Shown here: positions 1-6,738 of the stretch, one piece after another
How positions within the stretch are numbered: position 1 is the stretch's first letter
How the letters are laid out: the number at the start of each line of letters is the position of its first letter
Notes under the pieces: model-generated
Seen by the model: only the letters and a program-made list of their open reading frames with translations
What the model was told of the DNA's origin: nothing
Database searches by the model: none
Program-made: the position numbers and the translations under genes
Assembly: GCA_004292985.1 (NCBI GenBank)
Contig: RDXT01000658.1
Coordinates: 1 to 6,738, forward strand
Source: Bacteroidota bacterium
GTDB taxonomy: Bacteria; Bacteroidota; Bacteroidia; J057
Length of the DNA stretch: 6,738 nt
Reading direction: 5' to 3'

Positions 1-31
1 CGAAGCCTGAAATTTACCTAATTTTATTTCT

Positions 32-1375
32 ATGTCCAGCATCCTGATCCGTCATGCGCAAATAGTCAATGAAGGAGTCATCCGCGAGGCGGATGTGTTC
101 GTCCGGGATGGGATCATTTACCGGATCGGCGCTGATCTTGGGCTCATTGCAGATACGACCCTCGATGCCCGCGGCAAATGGCTGATGCCGGGGGTGATAG
201 ATGACCAGGTGCACTTCCGGGAGCCGGGCCTCACGCATAAGGGCGACCTCTACACAGAGTCCCGCGCTGCGGTGGCCGGAGGGGTGACGTCCTACATGGA
301 AATGCCCAATACGCAGCCCCAAACGCTCACACAGGAGCTTCTGGAGGCGAAATACCGCCGGGCAGCAGAGGTTTCGGCGGCGAACTACTCCTTTTTTATG
401 GGTGCCTCGAATGATAATCTGGAGGAGGTACTCAAAACAGATGCCGAGGCGGTCTGCGGGATAAAGGTGTTTATGGGGTCTTCGACCGGAAATATGCTGG
501 TGGACAATCCCGGTACGCTGGAGCAGCTGTTTTCTCGCTCTCCTTTGCTGATTGCGACCCATTGCGAGCAGGAAGAGACGATTAAGGCCAATCTTGCGCG
601 CTTCCGGGAGCAGTATGGCGAAGATATTCCGGTGGAATGTCACCCCTTGATCCGCTCGGCAGAGGCCTGCTACCAGTCTTCGTCCCTGGCGGTAGACCTG
701 GCCCGCAGGCACGGTGCCCGCCTGCATGTGCTGCACATTTCTACGGCCATAGAACTGGAACTATTTGATAATCAGCTACCTCTCCTTCAAAAAAGAATTA
801 CTTCCGAGGCCTGTATTCACCATCTCTGGTTTTCGGACGAAGACTATGCCCGTCTTGGCAACCGCATCAAATGGAACCCTGCGGTAAAAAGCGCTGAGGA
901 CCGGGCCGCGATCCGGCAGGCGCTCATAGAAGGCCGTCTCGACATTGTGGCTACGGACCACGCACCGCATACGTCCGAAGAAAAAGCAGCTCCTTACCTC
1001 CAGGCACCTTCCGGAGGACCGCTGGTGCAGCATTCGCTGGTGGCGATGCTCGAACTTGCCAGCCAGGGCCTCTGGTCTGTGCCTTTTGTCGTGGAAAAAA
1101 TGTGCCATGCCCCCGCCCAGTGTTTTCGCCTGAAAAACAGAGGTTATATCCGCGAAGGCTACCATGCCGACCTTGTACTGGTGGACCCGGATGCCCCCTG
1201 GCAGGTAAACCCCGCGAATCTGCGCTACAAATGCGGCTGGTCTCCCTTCGAAGGACAAACGTTCCGCTCGAAGGTGGAAACAACGATCGTCAGCGGCCGG
1301 GTGGTCTATCACCAGGGACAAATAGATGATGCCGTTCGGGGGGAACGCCTTCGGTTTGCCGCCGACAGGCATTGA
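32..1375 (+). CDS. pyrC: Dihydroorotase (class I type)
   Basis: This 447-residue cytoplasmic metalloenzyme catalyses reversible cyclisation of N-carbamoyl-L-aspartate to L-dihydroorotate in de novo pyrimidine synthesis. Amidohydrolase landmarks appear in order: the N-terminal metal motif DDQVHFREPG (57-66), the substrate-binding MPNT (91-94), GIKVFMGSSTGNM (143-155) with K145 as the likely carboxylated bridging lysine, metal histidines H177 (ATHCE) and H235 (LHVLHIST), then ATDHAPH (307-313) with catalytic D309, and SGGPLVQHS (327-335). The C-terminal beta domain closes with HADLVLVDP. Length is normal for the family. The first histidine of the usual HxH is Q59; from memory, Porphyromonas gingivalis PyrC shares this, so I read it as lineage-typical rather than a defect. 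The ATG at 32 leaves a normal-length N terminus, with no Shine-Dalgarno upstream. The 31 bases before it belong to no identifiable gene. The function call is secure. Confidence 0.96.
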   Translation: MSSILIRHAQIVNEGVIREADVFVRDGIIYRIGADLGLIADTTLDARGKWLMPGVIDDQVHFREPGLTHKGDLYTESRAAVAGGVTSYMEMPNTQPQTLTQELLEAKYRRAAEVSAANYSFFMGASNDNLEEVLKTDAEAVCGIKVFMGSSTGNMLVDNPGTLEQLFSRSPLLIATHCEQEETIKANLARFREQYGEDIPVECHPLIRSAEACYQSSSLAVDLARRHGARLHVLHISTAIELELFDNQLPLLQKRITSEACIHHLWFSDEDYARLGNRIKWNPAVKSAEDRAAIRQALIEGRLDIVATDHAPHTSEEKAAPYLQAPSGGPLVQHSLVAMLELASQGLWSVPFVVEKMCHAPAQCFRLKNRGYIREGYHADLVLVDPDAPWQVNPANLRYKCGWSPFEGQTFRSKVETTIVSGRVVYHQGQIDDAVRGERLRFAADRH

Positions 1376-1453
1376 GCGTGTAGAAAAGGCCCCTGAACGA
1401 ATTAATATTGCCCATGCCAAAGACTTTCTCCAACTTCGGGCCGAAATAGATAT

Positions 1454-2371
1454 ATGATGCAAAGGCGGATTCTACTTACAGGCAGTAATGGCCTGATGGG
1501 CCAGAAGGTCATCAATCTGGTCGCAGGCCGCGCCGGCTTACAACTCCTCGCTACAGGCCGGGGCGTAAACCGCCACCCGCTCCGGCAGGGATATACCTAC
1601 GTTTCGGTGGACATTACCGACCCAAAAGCTTTTGGAGAGGTTTTCCGGGAGTTTCAGCCCACAGATGTGATTCACACAGCTGCTGTGACGCTGGTAGATT
1701 ACTGCGAAGACCACCGCGAAGAGTGCGATGCGGTAAATGTGGAGGCGGTAAAATACCTCTGCGCGCTTTGCAAGGAGCAAAACACTCGCCTGGTACACAT
1801 CTCTACCGACTTTGTATTTGACGGTAAATCAGGCCCTTACAAAGAAAACGATCCTACCGGCCCTGTCAATTATTATGGCTTATCCAAACTAAAGGCCGAG
1901 CAGGCGGTGATGGAAAGCGGGATTCATGCCTCGATTCTGCGCACGATTCTGGTTTATGGGTTTACGCCTTCTCTGTCACGAACCAATATTGTGCTGTGGG
2001 TAAAGGATTCGCTGGAGGAGAAAAAGAATATTAAAGTTGTGAAGGACCAGTTGCGCTGCCCCACGCTGGCTGAAGACCTGGCCCAGGCCTCTGTGAGTGC
2101 AGTTATGCGCAATGCGAAGGGCATTTACCATATATCCGGTGCCGAGCAGATGACAATTCTCGAACTTGCCCAGCGCACGGCCCGCTTCTGGAAACTCGAC
2201 GAAGCGCTGATCGAGCCTGTGGACAGCACGATGTTCCGGCAGCCTGCTATGCGCCCTCCTGTAACCGGTTTTGTCATTCTGAAAGCGCAGACAGAACTGG
2301 AGTTTCGTCCGCATGCGTTTGAGCAGGGGCTTGCCCTGATAGACCGGCAGATGCGGGGCGAAGCGAACTAA
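1454..2371 (+). CDS. RmlD-like SDR oxidoreductase (NAD(P)-dependent nucleotide-sugar reductase/epimerase family)
   Basis: This 305-residue extended short-chain dehydrogenase/reductase most resembles the RmlD substrate-binding family, whose founder reduces dTDP-4-dehydrorhamnose to dTDP-L-rhamnose. The N terminus is a Rossmann fold with TGSNGLMG (9-16), the glycine-rich nucleotide-binding loop. VDITD (52-56) probably contacts the adenine. HISTDFVFDG (115-124) is the RmlD/MAT2B-type active-site strand. YGLSK (141-145) is the catalytic YxxxK, with Y141 and K145. The C-terminal region RPPVTGFVILKAQTEL is the usual substrate-domain tail. The protein starts ATGATG at 1454, 78 bases after the dihydroorotase stop; it could be co-transcribed with that gene, but no metabolic link is evident. 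No other rhamnose-pathway gene (rmlA, B or C) is in view, so the exact substrate is unknown and I give no symbol. Family assignment is firm; function is inferred. Confidence 0.88.
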   Translation: MMQRRILLTGSNGLMGQKVINLVAGRAGLQLLATGRGVNRHPLRQGYTYVSVDITDPKAFGEVFREFQPTDVIHTAAVTLVDYCEDHREECDAVNVEAVKYLCALCKEQNTRLVHISTDFVFDGKSGPYKENDPTGPVNYYGLSKLKAEQAVMESGIHASILRTILVYGFTPSLSRTNIVLWVKDSLEEKKNIKVVKDQLRCPTLAEDLAQASVSAVMRNAKGIYHISGAEQMTILELAQRTARFWKLDEALIEPVDSTMFRQPAMRPPVTGFVILKAQTELEFRPHAFEQGLALIDRQMRGEAN

Positions 2372-2372
2372 T

Positions 2373-2386
2373 CAGAAAATGTTCTG
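2373..2386. terminator. Weak hairpin in the convergent gap, possible shared terminator
   Basis: CAGAA (2373-2377) and TTCTG (2382-2386) form a perfect 5-bp stem with a 4-base loop. It lies in the 18-base gap between the stop codons of the reductase and the convergently transcribed transporter. The position suits a bidirectional terminator, but the stem is short, AT-rich and lacks a clear flanking T-tract, so chance is a serious alternative. Confidence 0.2.
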
Positions 2387-2389
2387 TGC

Positions 2390-3625
2390 TCAGCGCAGGT
2401 CCAGGTCCCTGAGTTTGGGCGCTTTCCACCAGGTAGTTGCTACCACCACCAGGGTCATGGCGCCGCCAAAAATGACAGAGGGCACCAGTCCCATGAGTCT
2501 GGCAGCAAAGCCGGACTCAAATGCCCCGAGTTCATTTGATGAGCCGATAAATAGAGAATTCACAGCAGAGACGCGGCCCCGCATTTCGTTGGGGGTAAAT
2601 TTCTGGATGATGGTCCCCCGCACGACCATGCTCACGTTGTCGAAAAATCCGGTGCCTGCGAGCATGAGGAGCGAAAACCAGAAGTGGGTAGAGATAGCAA
2701 AAAGCAGGGTACACACCCCAAATCCGGCGACGGAGAGCATCAGGAAAAGCCCGGCTTTTTGTGCAGGCGGGCGATAGGCCAGAATCCAGGCCATCACCAG
2801 CGCGCCCACGGCAGGTGCGGCACGCAAGGCCCCAAATCCCTCAGGTCCCACATGCAATACGTCTTTGGCAAAGGCAGGCAGCAAGGCTACGGCTCCGCCA
2901 AAGAGCACCGCAAACATATCCAGGGCCAGCCCTCCCAGGATCACCTGGTTGCTGAAGACAAAGCGCAGGCCTGTGCGCACAGCGGCAAAAAAGGGCTCAC
3001 GGGGCGCAGAGGAGTCTTGCCGGGCGACGTGTTTGCTGGAAATCAGCAGGATAAACATAAATCCGGCTACGGCCAGCACAGAAGTAATGGCATAGCTGGG
3101 CCAGGCACTTTTGTTGAAGGCGCAGAGAAGGCCTCCGATGGCAGGTCCGCCAATCGAGGAGAGGTGCCAGCTCATGGTGCTCCAGGTGATGGCGCTGGTG
3201 AGCATCGGCGCCGGGATCAGTTGGGCCGCAAAAGCGGTCTGTGCCGGGCTGAGAAAGCCCCGGATGAGGCCTGTGAGGCCAATGATAAAATAGATCGGAG
3301 TCGCACCGTAGGTGTCCAGCACAAGGCTCGTATTCCAGCTGATATAAAAAAGACTGGCAGCACACAGGCTGTAGAGTGCAATGCAGGTAATCATAATGCT
3401 GCGGCGGTCGAACAAATCGGCAATGTATCCGCCCACCAGGGTCAGCAGCAAAAAGGGCAGAAACTCTGCAAGGCCGATCAGGCCCAGCGAAAGCGTATCC
3501 TGGGTGATTTCATATATCTGCCAGCCGACGGTGGTGCCCAGCATGTTGATTCCCAGGGTCGTCAGGGTCCGGGCGATCAGATAGTTGCGGTAGTCGGGTA
3601 TGCGGAGAACATCGTATGCAGTCAT
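2390..3625 (-). CDS. MFS transporter, EntS-like (MFS_3 family) exporter
   Basis: This 411-residue inner-membrane protein has the hydrophobic pattern of a 12-helix major facilitator. It starts MTAYDVLRIPDYRNYL, the typical entry of the MFS_3/EntS group, whose best-known member exports enterobactin. Loop 2-3 has GGYIADLFDRR (65-75), a form of the MFS signature GxxxDRxGRR. IRGFLSPAQTAF (121-132) lies in the N-terminal half. The second half has MRGRVSAVNSLFIGSSNELGA (split here as MRGRVSAVNS, 348-357, and LFIGSSNELGA, 358-368), which is characteristic of this group. A soluble linker near 197-215 divides the two six-helix halves. The ATG at 3625 lies 22 bases downstream of the response-regulator stop with no Shine-Dalgarno, which suggests co-transcription. 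The substrate is unknown; a siderophore, drug or other small molecule are all possible. No biosynthetic genes are nearby to decide. Confidence 0.9.
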   Translation of the reverse strand: MTAYDVLRIPDYRNYLIARTLTTLGINMLGTTVGWQIYEITQDTLSLGLIGLAEFLPFLLLTLVGGYIADLFDRRSIMITCIALYSLCAASLFYISWNTSLVLDTYGATPIYFIIGLTGLIRGFLSPAQTAFAAQLIPAPMLTSAITWSTMSWHLSSIGGPAIGGLLCAFNKSAWPSYAITSVLAVAGFMFILLISSKHVARQDSSAPREPFFAAVRTGLRFVFSNQVILGGLALDMFAVLFGGAVALLPAFAKDVLHVGPEGFGALRAAPAVGALVMAWILAYRPPAQKAGLFLMLSVAGFGVCTLLFAISTHFWFSLLMLAGTGFFDNVSMVVRGTIIQKFTPNEMRGRVSAVNSLFIGSSNELGAFESGFAARLMGLVPSVIFGGAMTLVVVATTWWKAPKLRDLDLR

Positions 3626-3647
3626 GAGCAGGGTAGGGACTGGGCAC

Positions 3648-4055
3648 TCAGCGTTTCCGGGTGAAAAAGTGAATGCAGTGAATCAGGATATGCTCATACT
3701 CAGGCAGATCCATCGGTTTTATGAGGTAGCAGTTGGCACCGTTGAGGTAGGCCTGCTGAATGTTTTCGTCGAGGGGAGAACTGGAAATCACTACGACAGG
3801 CAGGGTCTGGAAGCGCTTGTACTCCCGGATGTGATGCAGAATTTCGATGCCGTCGCGGCCGGGCAGGTGCAGGTCCAGCAGTACCAGATCTGGAAGCGCC
3901 TCCTCCATCCGGATGGCCAGCACTTCCATATATTCCCAGGCTGCTTTGCCGTGGGTAAATACGTGCAGATGAATGTCACTGAGGCCATTTTGGCCCAGCA
4001 TCTCCTGGATCAGCCGAACATCTCCCGGATTGTCTTCTATCAGTATGATTTTCAC
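3648..4055 (-). CDS. Single-domain response regulator (CheY/Rcp1-like receiver)
   Basis: This cytoplasmic phospho-acceptor protein of about 135 residues is one receiver domain with no output domain. Numbered from the GTG at 4055, the pattern is complete: acidic pocket E7-D8 in LIEDNPGD, phosphorylatable D61 in LVLLDLHLPGRDG, the switch hydroxyl S91 in VVVISSS, and K113 in YLIKP. The PGDVRL loop and LHLPGRDGIEIL resemble Rcp1-type regulators that accept phosphate from (often phytochrome-like or hybrid) histidine kinases. No kinase is adjacent. No ATG is in frame: GTG 4055 gives MKIILIEDN, the family's normal start directly before beta strand 1, while TTG 4082 adds nine residues (LNLYELSSV-type lead) with no family support. 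I chose GTG. The gene is 69 bases downstream of the receptor gene and 22 upstream of the transporter. The receiver call is very firm; its partner and output are unknown. Confidence 0.93.
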   Translation of the reverse strand: MKIILIEDNPGDVRLIQEMLGQNGLSDIHLHVFTHGKAAWEYMEVLAIRMEEALPDLVLLDLHLPGRDGIEILHHIREYKRFQTLPVVVISSSPLDENIQQAYLNGANCYLIKPMDLPEYEHILIHCIHFFTRKR

Positions 4056-4073
4056 AACGCTGCTAAGTTCATA

Positions 4074-4106
4074 CAAATTCAAGACTCAAAGAAATGTTTT
4101 GTTCAA
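4074..4106 (-). promoter_or_regulatory. Possible Bacteroidota-type promoter for the response regulator
   Basis: On the - strand, TTG (4106-4104) is followed after 22 bases by TGAATTTG (4081-4074). The Bacteroidota consensus is a -33 TTG and a -7 TAnnTTTG about 19-21 bases apart, so this has one mismatch in the -7 box and slightly long spacing. If used, transcription would start just before the GTG at 4055 and would exclude the TTG start at 4082, which sits in the box. The match is weak and unsupported by other evidence. Confidence 0.18.
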
Positions 4107-4124
4107 TCGGAAAGAAATCGTTCA

Positions 4125-6650
4125 TCAACGGAATTTAAACACTACCCGCACATTGATTAACCGGGCAGAAAGATAGTTCGGCACCGCAAATCGTCTGTTT
4201 TGCAAATCTTTGATCCAGGTATAGCTGACGGTATTTTCGCGCTGGAGCAGGTTGTATATTTCTACTGTGGCCCAGATAGACTCGATGCCGTGGTGGTTTT
4301 GAAGTTCACCCGCCGACTTAAAAGTAATCATCTTGCTGAAGCCAATATCCACCCGGTGATAGGAAGGGAAGGTGTAGTAGGTGCGCAGGGGCAGGGTGCG
4401 GGGCGGTCCGAAGCGCATACCGCTGCCATAGACATAGTTTACATGCACTTTGTAGGTGGGATTGGTCGGCAATTCATCCTGAAAATACATGGCGAAGGAA
4501 AAGCGCTGATCGCTGGGACGCGCAACGTAGCCCTGCTCGTCTCCGGCCACATCTTCGCTGGTTTTCAGCAGACCGATGCTCACCCAGGAGTCTATGCCCC
4601 GGATAAATTCGCCATTGAGCCGCGCGTCGAGTCCGTAGGCATAACCTTTGGCGCTCAGGTCGGGGTAGTAGCGCACCCGCACGTTTTCGACTTCGTAAGG
4701 GATGATATTGTAGAGTCGTTTGTAATAGCCCTCCGCAAAGAGGTGAAAAGGGCGGTTCCAGGCCATAAAACGGTATTCCAGGCCCGTGATCAGGTGCAGG
4801 GAGCGCTGCGCAAGGGCTTCGAGGTTCACACTTCCATCTGTGCGGCGAAACTCGCGGTAAAAGGGCGGCTGGTGGTACATCCCTGCTGCAAAGCGCAGGC
4901 GCAGGCGGGTTTCGCCGTCTTTTTCTTCTTTCAGTTTCACCAGAAGCTGCCCTCTGGGGCTAAACATCAGCTCCTGGTTCAGGTCGTAGTAGATCAGCCT
5001 CGCGCCATAGGTGAGCAGCACGCGCTCTCCTATTTGCCAGTCGTGCTGGACATAGGCTTTGTAAAAACGGCTGTCGAGTGCAAATGTGCCCCGGATAGAC
5101 TCATCGAGTCCCTGTTTGCCCGTGGAATCCACCACATAGCCCGCAGAGTCGAGCAGGGCATACTCCTTTAATATATCATTAAAATATTGCTGCTGCACCT
5201 TCAGACCAAACTGAACCCGGTGCGTAACGTCATTGTCAGAGCTCCATTTGCCATTGACCTCCGCTGCCAGTACCTGGGCCGTGAGGTAATTGCGGGCATG
5301 GCGGAAGATCGAACCAATGCCAAGGTCAAATTCAGATTCATTAAACTCGTCGCTGCCAAAATTGGTATTCACTTCGCCAATCAGGTAACCGCCTTCCACA
5401 TCTATCAGTTCGGACTCTTCGGTGCGGAATCCCGACAGGATCGCATTAAAACTCAGGCGTGTACTGGGTTTATATTCGCCCATCAGCGCCGCCAGTCCGG
5501 TGTTATAGCCCGTGATTTCGCGTCCCTCAAATCCGGTCCGTATCCGGAAAACCTGATCCGTCAGGGTGCCGATGGTGCTTTCTGCGCCGGTAGGCTCGAA
5601 GCGGTAGCGGTTGCGGGTCGTAGAAATGAAGGCAGTGAGCTTGTATTTTTCATTCGGAATATAGACCGTATCGAGGCTGCCGTCGCTGCGCGTGCGGATA
5701 CGCTCGGGATGGTTGCGGTTGCTGGGGGTAAAGGTAAACATACCCTGGTAGTCCAGAAAACTGGGACGGTAGTCCCCTCGTGTATTGAGGCTGTTGAGCA
5801 GGTATGCCATCTGAAAGCGCCGCGCACCCATCAGCCAGGTAAAGCGTCCCGGCAGGTTGGGGTTTTTGCGGTTTTTTGTGATGCCTTCTGCATGCAGGTT
5901 GGTGCTGATGATGCCCGCCTCGACTGTGGCCCTGAACCCGCGTGGCTGGCGGTAGGTAATGTCGAGCACCGAGGAGAGTTTATCGCCGTAAATGGCCCCG
6001 AAGCCTCCTGTACTGAAGGCCAGGCTCTGCGCCATACTCGGATTGGAAAAGCCCAGACCCTCCTGCTGACCGCTCCGGGTAAGGAAGGGGCGGTAAATTT
6101 CGATACCATTGACATAGACCAGGTTCTCGTCAAAATTTCCCCCGCGCACCTGATACTGAGACGAAAATTCGTTGTTGGAGGCTACGCCAGGCATGGTGCG
6201 CATGAGCGACTCCACACTGGGGGCCACCACGGGCATTTCTGCCACCTTGTCCATCCGGATGGGCGAAATGAGCATGGCGCTGCGGTCATCTATGCTGCTG
6301 GGGTCTTTTTGCCCAATGATTTCAATTTCCCCAATGGCAAAAGGCAGCAGTTTTACGGGCATATCGTAGGTGCGGCCATCCACGACCTCCAGTTCCTTTA
6401 CCGCCGCCTGAAACGAAGGATGACTCACCCGCAAGGCATAGCGCCCCACCGGAAGTGTCAGGCGAAACAGCCCTTCCGCATCGCTGCGGGCATTGTACGA
6501 AGTACCCGTAGCCGCCACGAGCGCGTCAGCAATGGGTTTGTTGTCGCCGTCAACGATTTTGCCTTTAATCGTACCTGTCTGCGCCAAAGCTCCCTGAGCT
6601 GCACAGAAAAGAAAAAGGAGCAGGACAATGCGAAAGAGTACCTTATTCAT
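4125..6650 (-). CDS. TonB-dependent outer-membrane receptor with N-terminal carboxypeptidase-regulatory-like domain
   Basis: This 841-residue receptor imports a substrate across the outer membrane using TonB-ExbBD energy. Residues 1-23 are a signal peptide (MNKVLFRIV, hydrophobic core, then ALA before QTG). About 25-105 is a carboxypeptidase-regulatory-like beta-sandwich (GTIKGKIVDGDNKPIADA, DAEGLFRLTLPVGRYALRV). About 130-235 is the plug, with the conserved RGGNFDENLVYVNGIEIYRP (169-188) and FGAIYGDKLSSVLDI. The rest is a long run of alternating strands typical of the 22-strand barrel, ending VVFKFR near the usual terminal aromatic. The reading frame stays open to 6725, but I chose ATG 6650: it is followed at once by a signal peptide, and the extra 25 residues come partly from a tandem repeat. 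No SusD-like gene follows, so this is not a SusCD glycan pair. Plug and barrel resemble a Bacteroidota family without defined substrate. Confidence 0.94.
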   Translation of the reverse strand: MNKVLFRIVLLLFLFCAAQGALAQTGTIKGKIVDGDNKPIADALVAATGTSYNARSDAEGLFRLTLPVGRYALRVSHPSFQAAVKELEVVDGRTYDMPVKLLPFAIGEIEIIGQKDPSSIDDRSAMLISPIRMDKVAEMPVVAPSVESLMRTMPGVASNNEFSSQYQVRGGNFDENLVYVNGIEIYRPFLTRSGQQEGLGFSNPSMAQSLAFSTGGFGAIYGDKLSSVLDITYRQPRGFRATVEAGIISTNLHAEGITKNRKNPNLPGRFTWLMGARRFQMAYLLNSLNTRGDYRPSFLDYQGMFTFTPSNRNHPERIRTRSDGSLDTVYIPNEKYKLTAFISTTRNRYRFEPTGAESTIGTLTDQVFRIRTGFEGREITGYNTGLAALMGEYKPSTRLSFNAILSGFRTEESELIDVEGGYLIGEVNTNFGSDEFNESEFDLGIGSIFRHARNYLTAQVLAAEVNGKWSSDNDVTHRVQFGLKVQQQYFNDILKEYALLDSAGYVVDSTGKQGLDESIRGTFALDSRFYKAYVQHDWQIGERVLLTYGARLIYYDLNQELMFSPRGQLLVKLKEEKDGETRLRLRFAAGMYHQPPFYREFRRTDGSVNLEALAQRSLHLITGLEYRFMAWNRPFHLFAEGYYKRLYNIIPYEVENVRVRYYPDLSAKGYAYGLDARLNGEFIRGIDSWVSIGLLKTSEDVAGDEQGYVARPSDQRFSFAMYFQDELPTNPTYKVHVNYVYGSGMRFGPPRTLPLRTYYTFPSYHRVDIGFSKMITFKSAGELQNHHGIESIWATVEIYNLLQRENTVSYTWIKDLQNRRFAVPNYLSARLINVRVVFKFR

Positions 6651-6705
6651 CAGGCCAAAAATAGCAAATCGTCCGTGCAGAAAACAGGTAAAAAATAAGT
6701 AGGTT

Positions 6706-6738
6706 GAACAGGGGACAGGGAACAAGGAACAGGGAACA
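6706..6738. repeat. Heptanucleotide tandem repeat (GAACAGG)n, running off the right edge
   Basis: Read on the + strand in 7-base steps, the sequence is GAACAGG, GGACAGG, GAACAAG, GAACAGG, GAACA: four full units and a partial fifth, with one substitution in units two and three. It lies 56 bases upstream of the receptor start codon, and its full length is unknown because the window ends. The stretch between the repeat and the start codon (6651-6705) shows no gene. Similar short heptamer arrays occur in other bacteria, notably cyanobacteria, with no settled function. Confidence 0.9.

Noticed and set aside
1..31. Possible 3' end of an upstream gene (frame 1 is open to TAA at 19-21).
   Set aside because: Only six codons are visible and nothing in them is recognisable.
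1403..1410. TAATATTG as a possible promoter box in front of the reductase.
   Set aside because: It has one mismatch to TAnnTTTG, and the nearest upstream TTG (1372-1374) is 28 bases away, too far for the usual spacing.
14..1462. - strand ORFs (14-736 and 776-1462) antisense to dihydroorotase.
   Set aside because: They are in register with the strongly conserved pyrC frame and are therefore shadows. The short stretch beyond the pyrC stop is not enough to support a separate gene.
2684..3664. 326-codon + strand ORF antisense to the MFS transporter.
   Set aside because: It has the same codon-register explanation, and its translation is a low-complexity, Gly/Gln/Arg-rich shadow. The - strand frame is a clear transporter.
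6656..6663. TATTTTTG on the - strand, a perfect TAnnTTTG -7 box just before the receptor start.
   Set aside because: It is only five bases from the ATG, so the transcript would be almost leaderless, and there is no TTG at the expected -33 distance. Probably chance in a T-rich stretch.
4200..6698. Two long + strand ORFs (4200-5171 and 5187-6698) antisense to the receptor, together almost 2.5 kb with a single stop between them.
   Set aside because: They are in exact codon register with the receptor, so antisense stops arise only where the receptor uses TTA, CTA or TCA codons. These are rare in this GC-rich gene; the one break is a TTA leucine codon at 5169-5171. The translations show no family or membrane pattern.
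6651..6725. 25-residue N-terminal extension of the receptor from ATG 6725.
   Set aside because: It is partly encoded by the heptamer repeat and would bury the signal peptide that starts directly at ATG 6650.

Overview
The window looks like ordinary chromosomal DNA from a moderately GC-rich member of the Bacteroidota. Three things point there. The dihydroorotase has the Bacteroidota-type DDQVHFREPG metal-site motif. The large outer-membrane receptor has an N-terminal carboxypeptidase-regulatory-like domain followed by a plug with RGGNFDENLVYVNGIEIYRP. Clear Shine-Dalgarno sites are absent in front of every gene. A more precise placement (for example Saprospiria or Cytophagia) would be a guess.

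The layout is two convergent blocks. On the + strand, positions 32-1375 encode dihydroorotase (PyrC, third step of de novo pyrimidine synthesis), and 1454-2371 encode a RmlD-like short-chain dehydrogenase/reductase that probably acts on a nucleotide-sugar. On the - strand, reading right to left, are a TonB-dependent outer-membrane receptor (6650-4125), a stand-alone CheY/Rcp1-like receiver protein (4055-3648) and an EntS-like major facilitator exporter (3625-2390). The blocks meet tail to tail across an 18-base gap at 2372-2389, which holds only a weak 5-bp hairpin. Nearly all of the sequence is coding; no gene-free stretch exceeds about 90 bases. I see no RNA genes, CRISPR array, insertion sequence or transposon end.

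The - strand genes are closely spaced (69 and 22 bases) and could be one transcription unit: a substrate-import receptor, a phospho-switch protein and an inner-membrane exporter. Nothing in the sequence identifies the substrate, no SusD partner is present and no histidine kinase is adjacent, so a shared function is only a hypothesis. The right edge carries an imperfect 7-bp tandem repeat (GAACAGG units) that runs off the window. It creates a false 25-residue extension of the receptor reading frame.

I did not find a convincing new biological system. The points most worth a second look are the heptamer repeat, the QxH metal motif in dihydroorotase, the orphan receiver with no ATG start, and a small overlapping ORF (1326-1457) that ends in an ATGA overlap with the reductase start. 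Several long antisense ORFs are explained by codon avoidance and are rejected.
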